Numbered from the stretch's first letter, positions 48,356 through 59,767 are shown. The stretch is 64,000 nucleotides of DNA from DATAXI01 sp963756185 (GCA_963756185.1 CAVWMS010000015.1:620001-684000); one strand, 5' to 3'. Numbers and translations: made by a program. The notes: a model not told the origin generated them from the sequence alone.

Positions 48356-49546
48356 ATGTCCGCGACATTTCTTGAATCATCGCTCATCGACAAGGTCCTC
48401 GAGGGGGAACGCATCTCGCCCCAGGAGGCGCGCGAGCTTTACCGGATGCCGCTGCATGAGCTGGGTGAGCTGGCCAACATCCGGCGCCGGGAGATCAAGC
48501 GCGAGGACTACGGCGGGCGCGGCGCGGAAATCGTGACCTACATCGTGGACCGGAACGTCAATTACACGAACGTCTGCAATGTCTATTGCAAGTTCTGCGC
48601 GTTTTACCGGACTGAGAAGGACGAGGACCATTACGTGCTCACGCAGGAACAGATCGACGCGAAACTGCAGGAGCTGGCGGACAACGGCGGCGTGCAGGTG
48701 CTGCTCCAGGGCGGCCATCATCCGAAACTGGGCATCGATCACTACCTGAATATGCTCGCGCATATCCGGGAAAAGTTTCCGCAGATCAACATCCACGGGT
48801 TCAGCCCGCCGGAGTTCAACCATTTCGCCGAGGTATTCGGGATGCCGCTGCGCGAAGTGATCGCGAAATTCAAGGAGGCCGGCCTCGGCTCGATCCCGGG
48901 CGGCGGCGGGGAGATTCTCGTGGACCGCGTGCGGGACAGGATTTCGCCGCTCAAATGCAAGACGGCGCAATGGCTCGAGGTGATGCGCGTGGCGCACGAG
49001 CTGGGACTGAAATCGAGCTGCACGATGATGTTCGGCCACGTCGAGACCATCGAGGACCGGATCGAGCATCTCGAGCGGCTGCGGGAATTGCAGGATGAGA
49101 CCGGCGGATTCACCGCTTACATTTGCTGGACGTTCCAGCCCGAGCACACGGCGCTGAAGGCGGAGCCGGTGGGCGCGGCGGAGTATCTGCGGATGCAGGC
49201 GCTAAGCCGCATTTACCTCGATAACATCCCGAATTTGCAAAGCTCGTGGGTGACCCAGGGACCGAAGATCGGCCAGGTGGCGCTGCAATATGGCGCGAAC
49301 GATTTCGGCAGCGTGATGATGGAGGAGAATGTCGTCAGCGCCGCCGGCACCACTTTTTGCCTCAACAAGGAAGAGATCGAATCGCTGATCCGCGAAGCCG
49401 GATACGAGGCCCGGAAAAGGAATACGTGGTATAAGCTGATCGACCAGGCGGCACGGCTCAGAAGCTGGCGCCGGCAGAGATTGAGAGCGCTGGCGGGCGG
49501 AGTGCCGATTGCGGGCGCGGGGGTTTGCGACTGCAGGACGCGGTAA
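48356..49546 (+). CDS. mqnC: Cyclic dehypoxanthinyl futalosine synthase (MqnC)
   Basis: A radical SAM enzyme of the MqnC/MqnE/CofH group. The cluster motif is CNVYCKFCAF (about residues 75-84), preceded by DRNVNYTNV. QVLLQGGHHPKLGIDHY, INIHGFSPPE, LGSIPGGGGEILVDRVR and MMEENVVSAAG identify MqnC. It cyclises dehypoxanthinyl futalosine in the futalosine route to menaquinone. Known homologs end near YKLID (about residue 362); the extra 32 residues overlap the convergent outer-membrane gene and look non-native, so a frameshift probably hides the real stop around 49450-49480. No other mqn genes are in the window. Confidence 0.92.
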   Translation: MSATFLESSLIDKVLEGERISPQEARELYRMPLHELGELANIRRREIKREDYGGRGAEIVTYIVDRNVNYTNVCNVYCKFCAFYRTEKDEDHYVLTQEQIDAKLQELADNGGVQVLLQGGHHPKLGIDHYLNMLAHIREKFPQINIHGFSPPEFNHFAEVFGMPLREVIAKFKEAGLGSIPGGGGEILVDRVRDRISPLKCKTAQWLEVMRVAHELGLKSSCTMMFGHVETIEDRIEHLERLRELQDETGGFTAYICWTFQPEHTALKAEPVGAAEYLRMQALSRIYLDNIPNLQSSWVTQGPKIGQVALQYGANDFGSVMMEENVVSAAGTTFCLNKEEIESLIREAGYEARKRNTWYKLIDQAARLRSWRRQRLRALAGGVPIAGAGVCDCRTR

Positions 49547-50531
49547 TCAAGGCCGGCGCCGGCGTTGAAGCGGTCGCCGATATTCCAAAGGACGCCCAGG
49601 CTCAGGATGTCGTCGCTTCCGTTCGAGAGGAACTGGCCGGCCTGCGTGGCGATTCTCTGGTCGTGCGCGATCCCCATGCTGACGTTCCAGGATTGCGACG
49701 TCTGCACCGAGAGTTGCGTGAAATAAGTATCGGTGTCCTGCAGGATGTCCGAGGCGGGAATCGTCGCATCCTGGCGCTGGATGCCGGTCGTCCACGAGGT
49801 GCTGGGCGCGACCTTCCATAAAACCGAGGCGTCGATGGTGGTGCTGTTGCTCCGCGCTCAGCAGCGGCGTGGGGGATGTGTCATCGGCGAGCGAGCCGGC
49901 GGTGTGAAGCGTGAACGGCACCCACGGCAGCTTTTGGTCGATCGACCCTCCATAAAGATCCTGGTCGAGGATGCTCCCGTTGAAATTGTAAGTCTGCTGC
50001 GTGCTGGCGTCGGCCTTCAGGGTGGTTGTGTCCTTGATCGGCGTCCACGCGGCCTCGGTGCCGTACTGGGTCGAGTCGGTGTAGCCCGGCACGTTATCAG
50101 TGTAACTGCGCTGGCTCTGCACGAAATCGGTCCAGGTCAGGTTGGTGCCGCTCTGGATTTCGATGCTCGGCTTGCTCATGAAAGCGGTCGAGACCTCCGA
50201 GGTCGCCTCGTCGTAATCCCAAATCGTCTGAGTCCTGCCGAAAGGCGTTCAGCCCGGTGTCGTAGCCGAAGGAGAGGTTGTTGGTGAACGGAATCCTCCA
50301 GCCAAAATCGACATCCTCATCGGCCGAATCGGCAAGACCGCCGTAGGCGTTGAGAGTGCGCTGGACGACGAGCGGGTTGAGGTTCGCCTGGAAATAACCG
50401 GAGTCGTCCGGCGGCGCCGTACCGGTGAGAAATGGGATGTCCGCCTGCTGCGGCGTCGAATCAGGGTCCACGGCGGCGCTGAGGCGCAACGCCAGGAGAA
50501 TGCTTCCCGCCACCAACCACCGCATGGACAT
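49458..50531 (-). CDS. Putative outer-membrane beta-barrel protein (frameshifts)
   Basis: A signal peptide (MSMRWLVAGSILLALRLSAA) is followed by alternating-residue beta strands typical of a barrel (NNLSFGYDTGLNAF; QSGTNLTWTDFVQSQ; QSWNVSMGIAHDQ; FNAGAGLDYRVL). The last frame ends ALSISAGASF with a terminal Phe, the usual barrel end, at the stop 49458-49460. Frame changes occur near 50235, 49845, 49700 and 49490. It closes the exopolysaccharide export gene set, 52 bases after the Wzc-like gene. I recognise no specific family. Its 3' end overlaps mqnC in the opposite direction. Confidence 0.65.
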
Positions 50532-50582
50532 GCCCCCGGAGAATATGGGGCGGGCGCCGAAATGACAAGAACTACGCGGCCT

Positions 50583-52638
50583 CTATGCCGCGTAGTACTT
50601 CGGATACCGGTAGTAATAATAGTCCGGCGCCTCGGTATTCACGCTGTTGAGCACCAGGCCGAGGATGTTGACCTGGCGCTGATACATCGCGTTGAGCGAG
50701 TTGCGCACGAGCCGGGCGGAGGTGAACTGCGGCGCGAATCACCATCAGCGCGCCGTCGAAACCGGCGGCGATGGTCGAGGTGTCGTCAGTGGCCAGGATC
50801 GGCGAGGTGTTAAAGAGCACCAGATCAAAGGTGCTCTTCCACTCCTTCATCAAGCGCGTCGAAGCGGGGCACCAGCAGCAGTTCGCTCGATTGATTGGTG
50901 ACCGGGCCGCGCGGGATGAGGGTGAGCGACGGGAAGGGGTGCGTCTTGGCAACGCTGCGCCACGGCATTTCGTCGCGCAGGATCGCTCGAAGACCGAACC
51001 GGCCATCGATATTGAAAAGCGACGCGAGGTCGCCCCGGCGCAAATCGGCATCCACCAGCAGCACGCGGGTGCCGGCCAGCGCCATGGTGATGCCGAGATT
51101 GCTCGCGATGGTCGATTTGCCTTCGCTCGGGAATCGAGCTGGTGACCAGCAGGCTCTTGAGATTCCCCTGGTTCGGCATGAAGAGCAGCGAGGAGCGCAG
51201 GCTGCGGAATGATTCGGCGAAAGTGTACCGTTCGTCCTCATCCCCGAGCAGCGGCAGGCCATCCTTGGTGCGGCTTTCCTCGACGTTCGGGATCTGGCCC
51301 ATGATCGGCTCGGTGAAATGCTCCATGACCTCGCTGGGCGAGGAGAAGCGGTCGTCGGCCTTGTCCATCACCGCCAGGATCGTAATGCCCAGCGCCAGGC
51401 CGAGAACGAGGCCCGTATGCCAAGATGCCGCGATGGTGCCGGGATCGACCAATCCGGCGGCGCTCGCCGCGCTTCATGATGGAAACTTGCCGGGGTGCGG
51501 TTCTTGGAAACGTCGATCGAGTTGATCGCGGCCAGCGAGCTTGTCGTAGGAAGTGCTGGTGCGGGTCAGCGCATCCTTCAGGCGCTGGTACTCGGCGTCC
51601 TTGTCGTTCGCATCGATCGCCTTCTTGGTCCATTCGTCGATGCTCTTGTTCAGCACGCTCAGCTCGGTCTTGATCGCCCCGATCCGCACCTGCGAGGCGT
51701 CGCGATTCTCCTGCTCGATGGTGACCAGCTCAGCCTGGATATTCGTCGATGTCCTCCTTGAGGGCGATTAGCCGCGGGTGCGCGGGCTTCCAGACAAGGG
51801 CTGCGCTCGGCGAGTTCCTCCTTCTTCTGCGCAAGCTGCTGGGAGAGCGCCAGGTACTGCTGGCTGTACTCGTTGGCCTCGGTGGTGCCGTCGGAGTCGG
51901 TCGAGGGCTCGGGCTGGCTGAGCAATTCCTTGTCGGAGAGAGTCTGGAGGCGGTCGAGTTCCTCCGCAGGTTCGCCTGCTTGGTCTTCAGATCCGCCAGG
52001 TATTTGGCCGCGGCCTGGCCCTGCTCGTCCCAATCCGCCATGTTGTTGGCCTTCACGAAATCCTGAAGTTCCTGCTCACGCTTGTCACGGTCGGCGCCCA
52101 GGCGCGCCAGTTCCTGGCTGTAACTGCTCTCGGCGTTGTCGTTTACCCTGGAGAGCTTGTCGCTCTTGAATTTGATCGTCTGCTGCATCACCGCGTCGAC
52201 GTATCGCTGGACATACTCGGCATTGGCGCCAACGCCGATGACGTTGAAAAGCGAGGTACGCAATACCTGCGTGGGCGTGATCTGCACGTCGCAGGGCTTG
52301 AGGTCCGGCGCCTCGATCGCTACCTGCTGCCGCGCCCGGGTGGCGACCTCCTGGTTTGACATAATGGCAATCTGGGTGCCGAAGAACTCATCCGATTCCT
52401 CGCGGGCGGCCGTGTTGTCCTGGAGGTCGATCGGCTCGGTGACCATGAGGGTGCCTTGCGAGGCGTAGAGCACGGGGGTGCGGAAGAGGATCCAGCCCTG
52501 CCATGCGAGGCCGGCGCTGACGGTCAGCAGGGGAATCCACCAGAAGCGCGTGATCAGCCCCTTGTAACGGAAGGCCTTGATCCCGATCCTGGCGCTCCAG
52601 TCCTGCTTGCGTGGCAATGGCACTATGTCCGCTTCCAT
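50583..52638 (-). CDS. Wzc-like polysaccharide biosynthesis tyrosine autokinase (frameshifts)
   Basis: The N-terminal half is a Wzz-type chain-length domain. It has a first membrane helix near residues 33-52 (FWWIPLLTVSAGLAWQGWI), periplasmic coiled coils (LGADRDKREQELQDFVKAN) and a second helix (GLVLGLALGITILAVM). The C-terminal half is a bacterial tyrosine kinase: Walker A SEGKSTIASN, Walker A' VLLVDADLRRGDL, and Walker B-like LVLFNTSPI. The tail DYYYYRYPKYYAA carries a Tyr cluster that would be autophosphorylated. Frame changes are needed near 51965, 51780, 51745, 51490, 51450, 51140, 50860 and 50730. It regulates polymer length and export. Confidence 0.88.
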
Positions 52639-52653
52639 GATGTCGTTATCCCC

Positions 52654-53442
52654 TTAGAAGTTGACCGGTTTCTGCGGGACGTTGATGTAATCGCCGTCCA
52701 GCAGCTCAACGTCCTTTTCCCGGTGCCCTTTGTTGATGATCGAGTTCACATCCACGAGGAACCGGTTGGTCTTTCCGCTTTCCTGGCGCGTGACCTGAAC
52801 CTTCGAAGTCCAGGCCATTTGCGTGGGACCGCCGGCGGCGATGATGATGCCGCTGACTGTCATATCCTCATTGGCCGGCAAATTATCGGGTCCGGGCCGA
52901 GCGACGTTGCCGGTGACAAAGACCCGGCCGCGAGAATCCAGGTGGTTGATCTGGTTGATGCCCATGGTCACATCGGCGGCCTTGTAGTAATCGGCCTCGA
53001 GCTTGTGCTTCAACTCGGCGGCGACTTCCGCGCAGGTGCGGCCCACGACCGAGATGCGGCCAATCTTCGGGAAATAGGAAAAATCGAGTTCGCCTGTATC
53101 CGTGACGCGCATGATCTGCGGCGGTTGGCGGTCCTGGGCGATCGAGAAGGTGACGATGTCACCGCGGCCGAGCGGCTTCGAGGGATCGGGAGCGCCCAGC
53201 GCGCCGCCGCTGTCCTGCTGCGGGGCGGAGTTGTAAGCGGCAACGGTCGGGGAGTAGGCGCCCGGCTGGGAGACCGCCGTGGCCGGCTCGACATTGGGCT
53301 GGCTCGGCTGGGCGTACGGGGCGGGCTGGGTGCCGAACTGCGGCTGCTCCGCCTCAAGAGTGGCCTGTGCCCGGGCTTGAACCTGCGCCAGCCCGGCAAT
53401 TCCTGCTATCAGAATGAGCCGTGCACAGGTTCGCGATGTCAT
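52654..53442 (-). CDS. Wza-like polysaccharide export protein
   Basis: 262 residues with a signal peptide (MTSRTCARLILIAGIAGLAQ, then AQA), no lipobox, and a Gln/Pro-rich spacer. The Poly_export domain begins LGRGDIVTFSIAQDRQ and continues with GRISVVGRTCAEVAAEL. An SLBB domain follows (RGRVFVTGNVARPGPDNLP; MTVSGIIIAAGGPTQMA). It would form the periplasmic to outer-membrane polysaccharide channel. It is 15 bases upstream of the Wzc-like gene and 6 bases downstream of the barrel gene, a tight operon. Confidence 0.9.
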   Translation of the reverse strand: MTSRTCARLILIAGIAGLAQVQARAQATLEAEQPQFGTQPAPYAQPSQPNVEPATAVSQPGAYSPTVAAYNSAPQQDSGGALGAPDPSKPLGRGDIVTFSIAQDRQPPQIMRVTDTGELDFSYFPKIGRISVVGRTCAEVAAELKHKLEADYYKAADVTMGINQINHLDSRGRVFVTGNVARPGPDNLPANEDMTVSGIIIAAGGPTQMAWTSKVQVTRQESGKTNRFLVDVNSIINKGHREKDVELLDGDYINVPQKPVNF

Positions 53443-53448
53443 GAGGTT

Positions 53449-54701
53449 TTAAAAATTGTAGAACAGGCTCAGGAGAACCAGGTTTTGGTAGTAGTTCGAG
53501 TCGGGCAGGGTTGCGCTGTTCAGGACGAATCTGTAGTCAGCCCCCAGGGTGACCGAGGGCGTGAGCAGGTATCTTACACCAAGATCTGTGCCAAATCTAT
53601 CACCAGTATCAGCAACGCCGCCCGAAGTGGTGTAATGCTCGTAAAAAAGAACCGGATCGACCACGAGGCTCGGGGTCAGCTTCCAGTCGGCGGCGTACTC
53701 GAGGTGCCAGAGTTGATAATACTGCGAGGTGTAGCCGGGCTCGATGGTCTTCGAGAAGGAGAGACGCTGGTTAAAATAGTCCGAAAGCCGGTTGTCGACC
53801 TCAGTTTTGACATAGTAGCTGTTCTCGTCCGGGACCGGGCCGATCGAGCCGCCACCGCCGTCGATGTAATCCTGGTAACCCCCCTCGGCATAGAATCGGG
53901 TGCTGTCGGTCATGGCCCAATCCACGAAGGGACCCGCGAGGACGCTCGAGCCGTCATTGAATTCGCCTTCCTGGTAGGCGATGTAGCTGTAGGAGGCGTC
54001 GATTCCCACCGTGGCGCCGGGGGTAACCTTCATGGAAGGACGAAGGAAAACCGTGTCGATGCTATGGGAGGCTTCACCAAAGATGTCGCCGAGGACCCAC
54101 ATGTTGTAGTGGCTGTACCCGAGGGTGATATGGGTAACGGAATTGAGGTCCCAATCCGCCTGGATGCTGGCGTCATTCTCGTACCGGCGGAAGACGGCGG
54201 TATTGCTGATGGTCGGGATGGCATAGGGGTCCTCCTGGTAGGAAAACCTGTCGCGGGCGGTGATCGACACCTGGCCCACCATCACGGTCAGCGGCCAGCT
54301 CGGAATTGGGGGAGAAAAGGATGCCGCGGCTATCGTACTCGGTATAATGAAAATACTGGGCATAGCTCAGGCCGATCGAAAACCGCAGGGTATTCATGTC
54401 CGTGAGCGGCCAGACGCTGTCGATATCGAGCGAGGGGCGGAAGATGAAGTCGTGCTGGCGGTCGTTGTCGGAGAGATTGATGTTGTCGTTGTATTCGAGG
54501 CCGACACCGGCGGCGACATTGAGCCGCAGCGGTCCCGACAGCAAGGTTGTAATGCTCGTCCTGTTGAGGGTTAAGTTGAACAACCGGCGCAATTTCCGCA
54601 GGACTTTCAAGGTCGCGAAAATAGTCATCCTGGGCGCGGGCCTGAACGGAAAGCAACAAGCCGGCAGCGACCACGACGAGTCCAAGCAAGGATCTATTCA
54701 T
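53449..54701 (-). CDS. Outer-membrane beta-barrel protein of the polysaccharide export operon (frameshifts)
   Basis: Starts MNRSLLGLVVVAAGLLLSVQ (signal peptide) at 54701 and ends LVLLSLFYNF, a terminal-Phe barrel end. Strands such as LRLNVAAGVGLEYNDNINLS, FRPSLDIDSVW and TRFYAEGGYQDYI alternate polar and hydrophobic residues. It resembles the outer-membrane beta-barrel proteins (BBP2-like) that accompany exopolysaccharide loci. Frame changes fall near 54560 and 54290. Being first in the tight four-gene run with Wza-like and Wzc-like proteins, it may act as the outer-membrane secretin or anchor for the polymer. Confidence 0.75.
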
Positions 54702-54847
54702 ACGTTGGCTGATGATGAGGTTGGGTTGACCGCAGCGGGATTTTTACGCACAAGGACGCCATTCTGGCAACTATAAACACCCGCAAAGCCCCCAAGGGGC
54801 GCGAATATCGGCTCCCGGGGCAAAAGATCAGGGATATCCCCTATGGG

Positions 54848-57800
54848 TCACGGAACCACTGCGGAGGCGCGGCGAACCGTGGGGCTGGCCTCGGCGCCCG
54901 CGGCGTGATGCCTGCCGGTCTTCTCCTCGGCAAGGACAATGCGGAACCCGTAGTTGTCCGTCCCCTCGTCCGCCGGGGCATGAATGCGGCAGGAGGAAAG
55001 GAGGCTGAGCTTCAGGGCGCCGTTGTACCAGGAGCCACCGCGCAGCACCTTGGACTTGTCTTCGCTGTTCCACCAGTCCTCGCACCATTCCCAAACGTTG
55101 CCGCCCATGTCGTACAGGCCGAATTTATTCGCGTTGAAGCTACCGACGGGCGAAGTCCAGGCAAAGCCGTCATTGTAACCCTTGATGGCGACATCGGAGT
55201 CAGTTTCCTCGCCGGTGTAATTACCCGCGCCGGGCGGGGGCGGCCACTGGGTGCCCCAGGGATAGACATCGGGCACATCCATGTCGCGGTCTTCCGGCAT
55301 CTTGCCCGACTCGGGAGGCAGGCCCACGGCATTGCTCCATTCCAGGTCGGTCGGAAGCCGGTAGGTTTCGTTGGTCGAGAGGATGCCTTCGCGGTGCTCC
55401 TTCTGGGTGAGCCAGAGGCAGAATTCATTGGCGTCATTCCAACTCACGTTGACGACGGGATGATCCGGGCCCTGGGTGAAACCGGGTTCGCGCCAGGCGT
55501 TGCTCTTGAAGCCGGTGTCCTTGGCGAAAGCCTCGAAATCCTGAACACGCGTGATCCAGATGCAGAAGAATACGTTGCCGACCGGCGCAAAGCGCATGCC
55601 GAGCGAGTTGATCAGCGCTTGATCGACTTTCAAATGCGGGATTGGGCGCGCCGATGGAAAGATTGGGGGTGGGTGCGGGAGTCGCGGACCCGGCTGCGGG
55701 GGGAGTGGCTGCGGGAGCGATCCCGGCCGCCGATGGCACGGGTGAACTGGCGGCAGCGGCAGCCGCGGCGCTTTGGGCGGCTTCGTTCCTGCCTCTCGGC
55801 CTCCTCCTGCGCTTTCTCGGCATCGGCCACGGCTTTCTTCGCGGCATCGAGCGCCTTCTGTGCATCTTCCGCCGCCTTCGCGGCAGCGGCGGCCTGGGTG
55901 GCCAGGCGGGCGGTCTCGGCTTCACGCGCCTGGCGAAGCTGGGCGGCCTCCTCGGCGGCCTTGCGGGCCTTTTCTGCGGCCTGATTTTGCTGGGCCTGCT
56001 GGAGACTGGCCTGAAGCTGGCTGAGATCCGCCTGGGCCTGGGCCGAGCGCCTGGGCCAGTTGTTGCGCGTCTGTCTCGGCGTCGGCGGCATCCTTGGCCG
56101 CTCGATCGGCGGCGGACTGGCTGGCGGCGGCGTCCTTATTGGCCTGATCGGCGTCGGCAGCGGCTTTTTGCTGGGCGGTCTGCTGCTGCGGTGACGGCTG
56201 CCTGCGCGTCCTGAACGGCTTTCTGGGCCTGCGCGGCAGCCTGCGCCTTGTCGGCGGCGGCCTTTTGCGCGGCATCGGCGTCGGCCTGCGCCTTTTTGCA
56301 GGCCTCCTGCTGCTGCTGGAGAGCGGCTGCGGCATCGTCGGCAGCCTTCTTGGCCGCGGCCACGGCGTCGGCCTTCGCCTTGATGGCGGCCTGGGTCTGC
56401 TGGAGGGTGGAAGCGGCCTGGGTTTGGGCGGCGGCCTTCTCCTGGGCCGCCTGCGCGGCGGCATCGAGCGCGGCCTTGGCCTTGTCGACGGCCTCTGTCT
56501 TATCCGCGACCGATTGATCGATCTGCTCCTGGGTCATCGATGCGAGGCCGGGAATGGGAGTGGGCGATTCGGCAACGGCGGCCGGAGGGGTGGCCGAGGC
56601 GCCGGTGTCGCTGCTATCGGAGGGGGCTGGCGAGCTGGCCGCGGCAATGTTCCCGGAGCCCTCGGGGCTCGGCGCCGGCGTGGCGGACTCGTCGGCGACG
56701 GGCGAGACCGTCGAGACCGCCGCCACGTTCTCCGGATTCAACGTCGTGCTCGATGTCGAGGCGGCGCCGGTATCCGGCGGCGGATTGGCGGGCCCGCCGC
56801 CGCCTTGCAGGTTGCGATAGCCGACGTAGGCGAGAATGACGACAATGATCAGGCCCGCGACAACAAGGACCGCGGAGGATTTGCTCTTGGGCGGTTTCGC
56901 ATCGGCTTCGACTTCCACGAAAGCGCGCGATGGGAAAACCGCTGGGAGTGGTTGCCGCCTTCTTGGCGTTGCCGCCCGCGCCGGCGGCGCCGGCCGCGGC
57001 GGGCTCGGTGGACTTGGCGGAAGCAGATTCCTTGGCGGGTTCGCCCTTCGAGACGGGAGTTTTTGAAAGGACGGTCGCCTCGGTAACGACCGGGGTCTTG
57101 CCAGGGGTGGAAGTCCAGGGGCGCTGCTGCTGCTTGTCGGCGGCCTCCGGTTGCGGCGCGCCCGGCTTCGCGGGCTCAGGCGTGGCGGCTTTGGCCGGCT
57201 CGGTTTTCCCCGCCGCGGCAGCGGCAATGGCAGTGGCTGCAACCGCGGCAGCGGCCGGCGCGGCGGGAGCGGCGGTCTTTCCGGCGGCAAAACGCGCCCC
57301 TGCTTCGGCGGCGGTCTTGGGCCGCTGCTCGGCGAGCTTGGCCAGGCAGGCGGCAATCGCTTCAGCCCATTCCTTGGGCACCGCTTCGCCGGAGATTTGC
57401 AGCGCGGCGCGCTTTTCAGAGACGAGCGGCGGAACCGTCTTGCGGATTTGCGCAATCGGATCGCCCCCGGAGACGGGCGGCACGCCGGTCAGCAGGTCGA
57501 AAAGCGTCGCGCCGAGCGAATAAACATCGTCCGTGCGGCTGGGGCGCTCGCCATCCAACTGCTGCGGGCTGATGTAAGCGATGTCGCGCCCCGCGGGCAA
57601 TTGCACGCCACCGCGCGCCAGGGAATCGAGAATGACGCGCGAGATGCCGAATTTCTGCACCATGAGCCCGTTGGCGGTCGAGACGATGTTCTCGGGCGTG
57701 AGGTCGCGATGGAAGAGATCGATGCGATGGGCATCCTCGAGGGTCTGGCAGAGCTCCGCGATGGCGGCGGCGAGTTCCGAAGGAGCGAACGCGCCTTTAT

Positions 57801-58146
57801 CATGCTTCTTCTGCAGGGCGGCGAAGGTTTCGCCCTGGAGGTGATCCATGGATATCGCCGCCCATTTTTCATCCTCGACCAAATCATGGACGCGGACGAT
57901 GCGGGGATGGATGAGCTGCCGGTTGCGCTTGGCTTCCTGCTTCAGCTCGCCCATGGCGCGGGTGTCTGCGGCCACGGAATCGGGCACAAAATGCAAGGTG
58001 ATGTCCTTGCCCAGCTCTTCGTCGTGGGCGAGCCAGACGGGGCAAAAGCCCTGGGCGGGCAGCAGTTCCTTGAGTGTGTAACAGCCGGCCAGTTTGTCTC
58101 CGGCCTTGAAGCTCAGTGCGATGCACGGAATGGATGGATTCGACAC
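54848..58146 (-). CDS. Pseudokinase / coiled-coil / FGE-sulfatase fusion (frameshifts)
   Basis: A GTG at 58144-58146 follows an AAGGGG ribosome site. Residues 1 to about 270 are a Ser/Thr kinase fold (GCYTLKELL; HPRIVRVHDL; HRDLTPENI; YISPQQLDGE; DDVYSLGATLFDLLTGVPP). The usual beta-3 Lys is His (ITLHFVP) and DFG reads KFG, so catalysis is doubtful. A Pro/Ala linker leads to a membrane helix (VLVVAGLIIVVILAYVGY). A long Ala/Gln-rich coiled coil follows, then a C-terminal FGE-sulfatase domain (FAPVGNVFF; VVNVSWNDANEFCLWL; GLYDMGGNVWEWCEDWW; RGGSW; YGFRIVL). Frame changes occur near 56940, 56195, 56050, 55790 and 55640. Function unknown. Confidence 0.82.
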
Positions 58147-58364
58147 GTTTTTTCCCCTTGAATGATCTGGTTTCGCAGCGGCGCTAGATGGTGAGAATTC
58201 CCATGGATGGAAGGATAATGCGTCCGCGGAAAAGGGTGTCGCCAGCCCCGCGGGGCAGAGTCCTCCTATAAGTAGTGACGCGGGGAAGCGTTGCCAAATG
58301 AAAAGTTTTGGAGCGGGGGAAGTGCTCCTGGGAGAGGGATTTAAGCAAAAATGCAAAAAAAACG

Positions 58365-58392
58365 TTGCACAAAGCATGCCGCGTACTATAAT
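58365..58392 (+). promoter_or_regulatory. Sigma-70-type promoter for the exported protein at 58465
   Basis: TTGCAC (58365-58370) and TATAAT (58387-58392) are separated by 16 bases, preceded by an A-rich stretch. Transcription would start near 58399, giving a leader of about 65 bases. The rest of the gap from 58147 shows nothing else I recognise. Confidence 0.7.
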
Positions 58393-58464
58393 TCCCATAA
58401 ATCGTTGAATATTCCATAACGGGAGCCCACGACGATTTCATTTCACAAAACCGATCCATCCGTT

Positions 58465-59767
58465 ATGAAGGCAACCATGAAGGCGAACTTGATCCTGGCG
58501 GCTGCACTGGCGCTGGCCACCTTGCCAGCAGGGGCAGATAACATCGACCCGTCCGGCACGCAGTCAGCCGCGGCGATCAGCGCACCAAAGAACCTGGCGC
58601 GCCAGCATCTCGGGGCAAACCTGATGCTGTTATAACGAAACCAGCCAAACTTATCAGCCCACCGAAGCAGCGGCGGCATGGCTGGATGACGACGTGGCGA
58701 CCGGATGGCCCGCGCTGACGGGCAAGCAGGATTACCTGCTGGCCCTGCCGGAGCCGGCGCTGGTGAATAACTTTTGCATCTCGGCCCGCTCCGTGGCCGG
58801 CACGGTGAGCCTCTTCGCGGGAGACGAAGCGGCGTCTCCGGGATCGAAATCCTGGACGCTGCTCGAGAAGGACATGCCGATCGATTCGATCAACGAAAAG
58901 CTGGGCAAGCCCTTTGGGCGTTTTGCCAAGTACATATTGATCGAGACGAACCTGACCGACTCCGGCCCCTGGTACAGCATCTACCTCTACGGCGACAAGC
59001 AGGCGACGGCCTACCAAATCCAGCAGCGCGCGCAGCCGGTGGACCCGCGGACGATTTTCGGCCCGTACACCAATCCGGAAACGGCGATCAGCCTGTCGAG
59101 CCTCTATGCGCACTCGAAGGTGACGCTGGCGGGCGGGGACCAATCGGGCTGGCAGAACGCGATTGACGACAATCCTTCGACGGGGACTTTCGTCCCGGCG
59201 ACGCAGGATCAGCCTGGCCTGGCGATTCAATACGATCACGGGTACGCGATCCAGCGTGTCTCGCTGCTGACCGACGAAGGGACAAAGGGCAAGATCGAGT
59301 TCTTCGTGGTGAACCAGCCGGCGCAAACGCCGGCGGCCAGCCGCACCGATGGCTCGCAATACATTAAGGTCGCGGACGTGGCGACCGACGCGGGCCTGAC
59401 GAATCTGCAGCCGGTGGCGTCGATTACCTTTGACGGATCGAGCCCGCGCGCGAGCGTGGATTTCACGCCGACCTCGGGGACACAATTGCTGGCGCGTTGG
59501 ACGCCGGATACGCCGGGAGCGCCGCTGAACGTCCGCGAGATCAATTCCTTTGGCGACGTGGCGCTGAATGATTACGAGCTGTCGCCGGCGCCCGTGGGCG
59601 AAGGGCCTTCGGATACGACCGATGCCGGCGGCGGCAAGGAAACGATTCCGGCGGTGGGTGAAGGCGATAAGGAGGGGCTGCCGCCCGTGGGCGAAGAGCT
59701 GCCCGAAAAGACCGCGTTCATCCCGGGTGTGCCGGTCTTCCCGCCGAATATTCCGTTCAGCCCGTAA
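58465..59767 (+). CDS. Exported protein of unknown function (one frameshift)
   Basis: Starts at the ATG 58465-58467 with a signal peptide (MKATMKANLILAAALALATL, cleavage near AGA-DN). One extra base near 58632 shifts the frame; the rest (YNETSQTYQPTEAAAAWLDD onward) runs intact to 59767, about 433 residues in all. The body alternates beta strands and has a WLDDDVATGWP segment, then a second AIDDNPSTGTF, both recalling discoidin-like (F5/8 type C) DDG-x-x-T-x-W/F patterns. The C-terminus is Pro/Gly/Glu-rich. A carbohydrate-binding role is possible but unproven. It has its own promoter and terminator. Confidence 0.65.
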
